A DNA stretch of 6,943 nt from Minthousia sp045628125 (GTDB taxonomy: Bacteria; Bacteroidota; Bacteroidia; Bacteroidales; Bacteroidaceae): assembly GCA_045628125.1 (NCBI GenBank), contig JAZQPA010000141.1, positions 1 through 6,943 of the forward strand, in the 5' to 3' direction. The notes under the pieces were generated by a model. The model searched no databases and was not told the DNA's origin. It worked only from the letters and a program-made list of their open reading frames with translations. The first letter of the stretch is position 1, and the number at the start of each line of letters is the position of its first letter. Shown here piece by piece: positions 1 to 5,297 of the stretch. Position numbers and translations under genes: made by a program.

Positions 1-321
1 GGAGGTGGTCAGACTACATCAACCGTTTTCCCTAACATGGACAAGTTTGCCTATATTGGCACCTTAAGTGGACTTTTCGGTATCACACCTGAAAATATCA
101 ATACAGTGGGGGATGGTGTTTTGGCCGATGCGGATAAGTTCAATAAGCAGATTAAACTGTTCCATGTAAGTTGGGGCTCGGAAGAAGCACGATTCGGTGA
201 GAGTGCTAAAGTGCTACAGGACAAAGGTATTAATATTCAGACCTACATTTCTGAGGGCACCGCACATGAATGGCTGACTTGGAAAAGAGGTTTCTATGAA
301 CTAGCAAAGCAACTGTTTTGA
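1..321 (+). CDS. CE1-type secreted esterase, C-terminal part only (5' end outside window)
   Basis: The frame is open from base 1 and gives 106 residues before TGA at 319-321. It starts with GGGQTTS, which matches the residues just after the nucleophile serine in the GxSMGGxQ elbow of CE1 feruloyl/acetyl-xylan esterases, so the serine lies just outside the window. The catalytic histidine is probably H89 in GTAHEWLTWKRG, the usual H-x-W-x-x-W arrangement. The acid residue should fall in the WGSEE segment; the aligned residue is Glu, while the full-length CE1 protein downstream has Asp (GSADG). The ATG at 37 is an internal methionine, not a start. Known of the family: hydrolysis of acyl or feruloyl esters on plant polysaccharides. 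Substrate cannot be told from this fragment. A hairpin terminator follows the stop by nine bases, so this ends its transcription unit. Confidence 0.82.
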   Translation, partial: GGGQTTSTVFPNMDKFAYIGTLSGLFGITPENINTVGDGVLADADKFNKQIKLFHVSWGSEEARFGESAKVLQDKGINIQTYISEGTAHEWLTWKRGFYELAKQLF

Positions 322-330
322 TAAGTTTAA

Positions 331-365
331 CCCCTCCGGTTTTCCAGAGGGGGTAATACTTTTAT
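331..365 (+). terminator. Rho-independent terminator after the partial esterase gene
   Basis: CCCCTC (331-336) pairs with GAGGGG (347-352). After one C/A mismatch, GG (338-339) pairs with CC (344-345), leaving a TTTT loop. The strand then runs into a moderate T-rich stretch (around 357-365). The hairpin lies nine bases past the esterase stop. In the minus direction the T-tract is poor, so it probably works mainly on the plus strand. Confidence 0.65.
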
Positions 366-382
366 TAAAAAAACTGTGGAAA

Positions 383-523
383 TTATTTAAATGGTGTGTA
401 TGACATCCAGTCAATTTCCAATTCATACGGATATTTAGGTTTTTCCAGTGAATTAGGATTGGTATCAGCAGCCCAATTATTTGTATGCCAGAAATTCAGA
501 CTTATCATTTGTAATGTGTTATT
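383..523 (-). pseudogene. Probable C-terminal remnant of a secreted glycan-active (GH16/ConA-like?) protein
   Basis: A minus-strand frame of 46 codons runs from just after an in-frame stop (524-526) to TAA at 383-385; its first ATG is at 508, giving 41 residues from there. The product begins NNTLQMISLNFWHTNNW and ends YELEIDWMSYTPFK. The pattern (Q-M-I-x-L-x-F-W-H-T-N, then E-I-D-W-x-x-Y-T at the extreme C-terminus) resembles the last two beta-strands of concanavalin-A-like glucanases of the GH16 type, which often end in a D/E-W-V-x-x-Y strand. This is recognition by eye, not a search result. It is far too short for such a domain, and the upstream bases in the same frame hit stops, so a truncated relic is the simplest reading. 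A real 41-residue gene is the alternative, but no signal peptide, ribosome site or promoter is evident. It lies downstream of the GH43 gene on the same strand. Confidence 0.45.
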
Positions 524-563
524 TTATCTATTAAACATAATGGCTATTAAACTCTAACAGAAA

Positions 564-589
564 TATTACTTTATCTCTTTAGATAAGTA
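564..589 (-). terminator. Weak AT-rich hairpin downstream of the GH43 gene
   Basis: TAC-TTATCT (567-569 and 571-576, one bulged T at 570) pairs with AGATAA-GTA (581-589) around a CTTT loop. On the minus strand it lies about 47 bases past the GH43 stop and is followed by a T-rich stretch. The stem is AT-rich and weak, so a terminator role is only suggested. Apart from this hairpin I see nothing else in 527-635. Confidence 0.3.
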
Positions 590-635
590 GAAATTTAAGG
601 ATGAACCAAAATGATTAATAACTGTTTAGCAAAAG

Positions 636-1607
636 TCATTTCATCATTTGAGGAACCTGATATTCTGCTGAAGGATGATTTCCTAAAACTACTGGCCAGT
701 CATCAACCCAGTGTACCTGATCCATCAACAGTTTACGGCCTTTAGGATCCTTTACCGACACGGCATGATAAAAAAGCCAATCCTTACCAGACGCATCAGT
801 CAGTATCTCCGAATTATGTCCTGTACCTTTGAACTGATCATTTCCGGCAATCAGCAGTTCATGATGATTGTCCATCATGGATTTGCCTGCCAGATCCACA
901 TAAGGACCTAACAATGAGGTTGATCGTCCCACAACTGTAGCATAGGTACTGTTCACACCTTCACAGCAGGAACCGGTTGATGCAAACAGATAGTAATAAC
1001 CACCACGCTTATGAATATAGGTTCCTTCGTAAGCTGTTCCTGCCACCTGAACGGGTTTTGTTCCTGGTTTCAGATTCAGTCCGTCAGCAGTAAGCTCTAC
1101 ACCGAAGATTCCATGGAAACTACCGAAAAACAGATACTTAGAGCCATTGTCCTCTATGTAGAACGGATCAATACAGTTCTGGATGCCAATCTCGCTGCTG
1201 CGGAAAAGTTTACCTTTATCCTTAAAAGGCCCAATAGGATTATCAGCAACGGCACAACCTATTCCGGCTTCCCATTCTCCGCCCCAGGTAGACATACTGT
1301 AGAAAAGCACATATTTCCCGTCTATCAGATTAATGTCAGGAGCCCAAATACCACCTTTTTCCACAAAGTTGGGACGGGTTTCATTGGTAAATGCCGTTCC
1401 CTGGAAATCCCAATGTATCAGGTCATTCGACTTGAAAATAGGAACATTACGAACGTCCTCGGTAGAATACAGATAAAAGGCGCCATCAGTGCCCTTAATG
1501 ACGGTTGGATCGGGTAAACTTCGGTCGATTACCGGATTCTGAAAAGTTTGTGCAGAGGCAAATGCAGAAATCATGCATGCCACAGCCAGAAATACGTGTT
1601 TTTTCAT
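636..1607 (-). CDS. Secreted GH43 family enzyme, arabinan endo-1,5-alpha-L-arabinanase type
   Basis: 323 residues from the ATG at 1607. The first 19 (MKKHVFLAVACMISAFASA) form a signal peptide with probable cleavage before Q20 and no lipobox, so a periplasmic location is inferred. The rest is one five-bladed GH43 propeller. The expected catalytic residues are visible: D33 as base in RSLPDPT, D147 as pKa modulator in NCIDPF, and E194 as acid in AYEGTYI. GIWAPD (86-91), TGSCCEG (211-217), H264 in GTGHNSE and WLFYHA (277-282) match GH43 arabinanases, and the length equals the usual single-domain size of that group. Endo-arabinanase is more likely than xylosidase or exo-arabinofuranosidase, but GH43 specificity cannot be settled by motif. 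A frame extension with a TTG start at 1655 is rejected because the promoter lies inside it; ATG at 1613 (two residues longer) is equally possible. Transcribed divergently from the S9 peptidase gene. Confidence 0.92.
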   Translation of the reverse strand: MKKHVFLAVACMISAFASAQTFQNPVIDRSLPDPTVIKGTDGAFYLYSTEDVRNVPIFKSNDLIHWDFQGTAFTNETRPNFVEKGGIWAPDINLIDGKYVLFYSMSTWGGEWEAGIGCAVADNPIGPFKDKGKLFRSSEIGIQNCIDPFYIEDNGSKYLFFGSFHGIFGVELTADGLNLKPGTKPVQVAGTAYEGTYIHKRGGYYYLFASTGSCCEGVNSTYATVVGRSTSLLGPYVDLAGKSMMDNHHELLIAGNDQFKGTGHNSEILTDASGKDWLFYHAVSVKDPKGRKLLMDQVHWVDDWPVVLGNHPSAEYQVPQMMK

Positions 1608-1620
1608 GTCCATAAGTTGT

Positions 1621-1698
1621 AGATTCTCCGTACAAAGATAATAGATTCCATCCAAAATACAAAGAGATTCATACTACGGATACCATAAAAATGAATCT
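1621..1698. repeat. AGATTC direct repeats with 22-bp period plus an inverted copy
   Basis: AGATTC occurs at 1621-1626, 1643-1648 and 1665-1670, with starts exactly 22 bp apart, about two helical turns. The third copy extends to AGATTCAT (1665-1672) and is matched by a perfect inverted copy ATGAATCT at 1691-1698 with an 18-bp spacer. The copies lie at the GH43 start site, between its -7 and -33 elements, and just upstream of -33. A regulator-binding array is inferred. The hexamer also occurs inside the GH43 gene (1071-1076), so the spacing, not the hexamer, is the evidence. Confidence 0.4.
1633..1663 (-). promoter_or_regulatory. Bacteroidota-type promoter of the GH43 gene
   Basis: On the minus strand, TTTG (1663-1660) is followed after 19 bases by TATCTTTG (1640-1633), an exact match to the TAnnTTTG -7 element with the usual spacing to the -33 element. 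Transcription should start near 1626-1628, giving a leader of roughly 15-20 bases before the ATG at 1613/1607. This placement supports the MKK start over the upstream TTG. Confidence 0.7.
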
Positions 1699-1745
1699 GC
1701 TACAGCTTCACTTCACTTTCATCAGACGTGTTTTTTGACAATATG

Positions 1746-1777
1746 TTTGCAGAAACCGAATAGAACTTGTAAATTCG
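1746..1777 (+). promoter_or_regulatory. Probable Bacteroidota-type promoter of the peptidase-esterase unit
   Basis: TTTG (1746-1749) is followed after 20 bases by TAAATTCG (1770-1777), one mismatch from TAnnTTTG. The start site would be near 1783, giving a leader of about 33 bases before the ATG at 1817. A perfect 10-bp palindrome, ATAGTACTAT (1791-1800), lies in that leader. No Shine-Dalgarno sequence is visible before the start, which is common in this phylum. Confidence 0.5.
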
Positions 1778-1816
1778 CACCTTATATAATATAGTACTAT
1801 CTAAATATTACCAATA

Positions 1817-4048
1817 ATGAAAAAATTAGCAATTGGCGTAATGCTTCTGCTCATGGCTGTTCCTGGCTTTGCACAGAAGAGTTTTACCCTTCAAGAGGCA
1901 CTTGGCGGATTCGGTCTTCGTCAGGAACGTCCTGTTACCATGGTATGGATGAAGGACGGTGTTCATTACCAGCAGACTGACCGTGACAAGGACGGTAAGA
2001 CCACAGTGGTGGCAGTTTCAGTAAAGGACGACAGCAAGGAAGTGATTCTTACTGGCGAACAGTTGACTAACCCTGAAACCGGAAAACCATTCCAGTTCCG
2101 CAGCTACGAGATGAGTGCCGATAATACCAAGGCACTGCTGTATACCAATACCAAGCGTGTATGGCGTTCAGATACCCGTGGTGATTATTGGGTACTGGAT
2201 CGTCAGACCGGAAAGTTGGCACAGTTAGGTAAAGGTTTGCCTGAAAGCTCACTGATGTTTGCCAAGTTCAGTCCTGATGGTACACGTGTGGCTTATGTTT
2301 CCAAGAACAACATTTATGTAGAGGATATCGCTACCATGAAGTACAACAAGATCACTACCGATGGTAATGACGAGATTGTAAACGGTACTTCAGATTGGGT
2401 ATACGAGGAGGAATTCAGCTTGCGCGACTGTTTCCGTTGGAGTGGCGACGGTCAGTATATCGCTTACTGGCAGTTCGATACCAGCGGTACCGGTTGGTTC
2501 AGTATAATCAATAATGTGGATTATCTGTATCCAGAGGTTACCAAGTTCCCTTATCCAAAGGCTGGTACCACCAACAGTGCCGCAAAGATCGGTTACGTTT
2601 CTGCCAATGGTGGAACTACCACTTGGTTGCCACTTCCTGGTGATCCTCGCAACAATTACCTGCCTCGCATGGAATTCATTCCTGGCACCAACACCATGTT
2701 CATTCAGCAGATGAACCGCGAGCAGAATACCAATAAGATTTGGACAGCTACCATCGGTCAGAACGATTTGAACAACATCTACGTTGATTCAGATAAGGCT
2801 TGGGTTGAGACCAACAATAACATTCATTGGTTGAAGAACAAGAAGCAGACTTGGTTTACCTTCATGAGCGAGCGCAGCGGTTACCGTCACATGTACCGTG
2901 TATTGGCTGACGGAAGCAAGACCGAATGCATCACCAAGGGCGATTTCGATTTCATCAGCGAGGTTGGCTTTGATGAGAAGCGCGGATTCGTTTACTTCAT
3001 GGCTACCGAGAACAACTTTACACAGCGTTACCTGTATCGTGCTAAGATTTGGGGCGATGGCACTTGCGAGCGTCTCACTCCTATGGATCAGGAAGGTTCT
3101 CACAGCTACCGCATGAGTCCTACTTGCGATTACGCTGTTCATACCTGGAGCAACACCGGTATGCTGCCTAAGTCTGAGTTGATTCAGTTCCCTAAGGGAA
3201 ATGTAGTTAAGACATTGGTTACCAACGAGGAAGCTCAGAAGCAGTGGGATGCGATGGGTATGCCTAAGAAGGAGTTTGTACGTACACACTCCAGCGATAT
3301 CGACCTGGATGCATACTGGATTAAGCCAGCTAATTTTGATCCAACCAAGAAGTATCCTGTCATTCTGGATATCTATGGCGAGCCTGCAAGCAGTACCGTT
3401 CAGGACGGTTTCTCTACCGATGGATGGCATCAGTATCTGGCATCATTGGGCTACATCGTAATGAGTATCGACCCTCGCGGTGCTAATACTCCACGCGGAC
3501 GTGAATGGCGTAAGTGTATATATGGCGAGGTTGGTACTTTTGCCAGCAAGGATATTGCTGAAGGTATCTCAAACCTGGCTAAGGAATACAGCTTTATCGA
3601 TGCCAGCCGTATCGGTGTAACCGGTTGGTCAGGTGGTGGTGCACAGACACTGAACTGTATGTTCCGTTATCCTAATGTGTTCAAGACCGGTATTGCTGTG
3701 GCATTCGTTGCTGACGAGAAGCTGTACGATACCATCTATCAGGAGCGTTACATGAATACTCCTCAAAACAATCCAGAGGGTTACAAGAAGGGCTCTCCTA
3801 TCACCTATGCAGCTGGTTTACAGGAACACCAGAGCCTGTTGCTGATGCACGGTACCGGTGATGATAACGTACATTACCAGAGCACCGAGCGATTGGTTAA
3901 CGAATTGGTTAAGAACGGAAAGACCTTCTATCAGATTGTTTATCCAATGCGTACTCACGGTATTTCCGAGGGTGCTGGAACCAGTCTGCATGTTCGCAAG
4001 ACCATGGCTGATTTCTGGTTGAAGAATCTGCCAGCAGGTGCACGTTAA
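1817..4048 (+). CDS. Secreted dipeptidyl-peptidase IV-like S9 family serine peptidase
   Basis: 743 residues, a normal length for the DPP IV group. Residues 1-19 are a signal peptide (MKKLAIGVMLLLMAVPGFA, cleavage before Q20), so a periplasmic or exported enzyme is inferred. About 35-470 is the DPP IV N-terminal beta-propeller, containing DWVYEEEF (193-200); E198 and E199 correspond to the double-Glu motif that anchors the substrate amino terminus. About 490-740 is the alpha/beta-hydrolase domain, with S605 in GWSGGG, D682 in HGTGDDNVH and H714 in RTHGISEG as the triad, and Y520 in DIYGEP as the likely oxyanion tyrosine. Known role: release of X-Pro or X-Ala dipeptides from peptide N-termini. 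The residue after the serine is Gly, where human DPP4 has Tyr (GWSYGG). It heads a unit with the CE1 esterase 33 bases downstream. Nearly all lysines use AAG, unlike the minus-strand neighbours, suggesting strong expression. Exact cleavage preference is unproven. Confidence 0.95.
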   Translation: MKKLAIGVMLLLMAVPGFAQKSFTLQEALGGFGLRQERPVTMVWMKDGVHYQQTDRDKDGKTTVVAVSVKDDSKEVILTGEQLTNPETGKPFQFRSYEMSADNTKALLYTNTKRVWRSDTRGDYWVLDRQTGKLAQLGKGLPESSLMFAKFSPDGTRVAYVSKNNIYVEDIATMKYNKITTDGNDEIVNGTSDWVYEEEFSLRDCFRWSGDGQYIAYWQFDTSGTGWFSIINNVDYLYPEVTKFPYPKAGTTNSAAKIGYVSANGGTTTWLPLPGDPRNNYLPRMEFIPGTNTMFIQQMNREQNTNKIWTATIGQNDLNNIYVDSDKAWVETNNNIHWLKNKKQTWFTFMSERSGYRHMYRVLADGSKTECITKGDFDFISEVGFDEKRGFVYFMATENNFTQRYLYRAKIWGDGTCERLTPMDQEGSHSYRMSPTCDYAVHTWSNTGMLPKSELIQFPKGNVVKTLVTNEEAQKQWDAMGMPKKEFVRTHSSDIDLDAYWIKPANFDPTKKYPVILDIYGEPASSTVQDGFSTDGWHQYLASLGYIVMSIDPRGANTPRGREWRKCIYGEVGTFASKDIAEGISNLAKEYSFIDASRIGVTGWSGGGAQTLNCMFRYPNVFKTGIAVAFVADEKLYDTIYQERYMNTPQNNPEGYKKGSPITYAAGLQEHQSLLLMHGTGDDNVHYQSTERLVNELVKNGKTFYQIVYPMRTHGISEGAGTSLHVRKTMADFWLKNLPAGAR

Positions 4049-4078
4049 TCCGATACATTATAAATCTAATCCGATACA
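4046..4078 (+). repeat. 12-bp direct repeat in the peptidase-esterase intercistronic gap
   Basis: TAATCCGATACA occurs at 4046-4057 and again at 4067-4078, a 21-bp period. The first copy contains the peptidase stop codon and the second ends three bases before the esterase ATG. The match is perfect over 12 bases and breaks on both sides. Role unknown; a small duplication or a paired regulatory or translation element are both possible. Confidence 0.6.
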
Positions 4079-4081
4079 ATT

Positions 4082-5260
4082 ATGAAGAAATCTTTTGCTT
4101 CTCTGATGCTTTGGGCTTGTGGAATGACCGCATTTGCCCAGCAGGCTTTGGGCCCAGGTACTGGTATCATCAGTCCTGAGATCAATGCCGACAATACCGT
4201 GACTTTCCGTTACGTAAATCCTAAGGCTGTGACTGTAGAACTGTCTGGCGATTTCCTGCCTGCACAGAAAGTCGAGGTTCCTGGCCGTGGTGTTATGGAA
4301 GTTCAGGGCAAGGCCAGCCTTGTAGAGAAGGACGGTGTTTGGACATTCACTACTGCTAATCCTCTCCCTGGTGAGTTGTACAGCTACTACTTTACCGTAG
4401 ATGGCAAGCGTCAGCTGGATCCATCCAATGTTTTCATGAACCGTGACATTGCTACCTGGACCAATATTTTCACTATGAGTGCAAAGGAAGGCGATGCTGG
4501 TCATTACTACATGAACAATAATGTACCTCACGGTACACTGACCAAGATTTGGTACGATAGCGAGAACGCTGGTTTCGACCGTCGTCTTACTGTTTATCTG
4601 CCAGCTGGTTATGAGAAGAGCAAGGAAAAGTATCCTGTTCTGTATCTGTTGCACGGTTCCGGTGGTGACGAGAATGCATGGTCAGAGCTGGGTCGTACTG
4701 CTCAGATTATGGACAACCTGATTGCTGAGGGTAAGGCTAAGCCTATGATTGTAGTTATGCCTAATGGTGTGGTTCGTAACCCTTCTTCTCCTGAGGTAAA
4801 TGAGGTGAACATGTTCCAGCCTACCATGACCAACAGCCGTGACCAGGATACCAAGCCAATGGAGGACGAGTTCCCATGCATCAAGAAGTTCGTTGAGAGC
4901 ACATTCCGTGTAAAGACAGGTCAGTATAACACTGCCATTGCCGGTTTGTCAATGGGTGGACGTCATTCCTTCTCTATCTCTCGCAGATACCCTGGAACCA
5001 TCGGTTATGTAGGTATGTTCTCTGGTGCAGGTAGCGGTCCTGACAACGAGAAGGAGCTGGCAGCATTGTTCGCTGCTAAGCCAAAATTGTACTGGATTGG
5101 TGTAGGTTCTGCCGATGGCGTTAAGGTAAGTGCTTCTGCATTGCGCGACTATTGCAACCAGAAGGGTTATCCTTGCGAGTACTACGAGTCTGACGGTGGA
5201 CACATCTGGAAGAACTGGCGAGTTTATCTCACCATCTTCGCACAGAAACTTTGGAAATAA
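4082..5260 (+). CDS. Secreted CE1 family carbohydrate esterase with N-terminal CBM48-like domain
   Basis: 392 residues. Residues 1-19 (MKKSFASLMLWACGMTAFA) form a signal peptide cleaved before QQ. About 28-132 looks like the immunoglobulin-like early-set domain (CBM48/esterase N-terminal type) with VTFRYVNPKAVTVELSGDF and YSYYFTVDG. About 150-392 is the esterase alpha/beta-hydrolase domain: HGSGGDENAW (191-200) for the oxyanion region, S290 in the nucleophile elbow GLSMGG, D345 in VGSADG as probable acid, and H374 in GGHIWKNWR. This matches CE1 proteins annotated as feruloyl or acetyl-xylan esterases. The substrate is not determined by motif. It follows the S9 peptidase gene by 33 bases with no terminator or promoter between, so co-transcription is inferred; a strong terminator follows. 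It is a paralogue of the partial esterase at the left edge and shares the peptidase's AAG/GAG-rich codon use. Confidence 0.92.
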   Translation: MKKSFASLMLWACGMTAFAQQALGPGTGIISPEINADNTVTFRYVNPKAVTVELSGDFLPAQKVEVPGRGVMEVQGKASLVEKDGVWTFTTANPLPGELYSYYFTVDGKRQLDPSNVFMNRDIATWTNIFTMSAKEGDAGHYYMNNNVPHGTLTKIWYDSENAGFDRRLTVYLPAGYEKSKEKYPVLYLLHGSGGDENAWSELGRTAQIMDNLIAEGKAKPMIVVMPNGVVRNPSSPEVNEVNMFQPTMTNSRDQDTKPMEDEFPCIKKFVESTFRVKTGQYNTAIAGLSMGGRHSFSISRRYPGTIGYVGMFSGAGSGPDNEKELAALFAAKPKLYWIGVGSADGVKVSASALRDYCNQKGYPCEYYESDGGHIWKNWRVYLTIFAQKLWK

Positions 5261-5267
5261 TCATAAA

Positions 5268-5297
5268 AGAAGGGAGGCTTAAAAACCTCCCTTTTTT
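5268..5297. terminator. Bidirectional Rho-independent terminator between convergent genes
   Basis: AGGGAGG (5271-5277) pairs perfectly with CCTCCCT (5286-5292) around an 8-base loop, with A-T pairs extending the stem and TTTTTT at 5292-5297. On the minus strand the same hairpin begins four bases after the M1 peptidase stop and is followed by TTCTTTT. It therefore serves both the esterase transcript and the convergent aminopeptidase transcript; the aminopeptidase TAA (5298-5296) overlaps the plus-strand T-tract. Confidence 0.9.

Noticed and set aside
1011..1517. Plus-strand open frame of 168 codons opposite the GH43 gene
   Set aside because: The GH43 reading has all catalytic motifs and a signal peptide; this frame has neither a domain nor a start signal.
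636..1607. GH43 protein as a lipoprotein because of Cys11 in the signal region
   Set aside because: Cys11 is within the hydrophobic core without a lipobox context, and a better signal peptidase I site (ASA-Q) follows.
1608..1655. Upstream extension of the GH43 gene with a TTG start at 1655
   Set aside because: It would put 16 polar residues before a clean MKK signal peptide, and the -7 element TATCTTTG (1640-1633) lies inside it, so the bases are promoter, not coding.
2789..3430. Long minus-strand open frame of 213 codons opposite the S9 peptidase gene
   Set aside because: It lies wholly antisense to a well-supported gene, has no recognisable domain or signal, and is explained by the biased codon use of the sense gene.
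4058..4654. Minus-strand open frame of 198 codons opposite the CE1 esterase gene
   Set aside because: Antisense to the esterase coding sequence with no motif or promoter; a codon-bias shadow.
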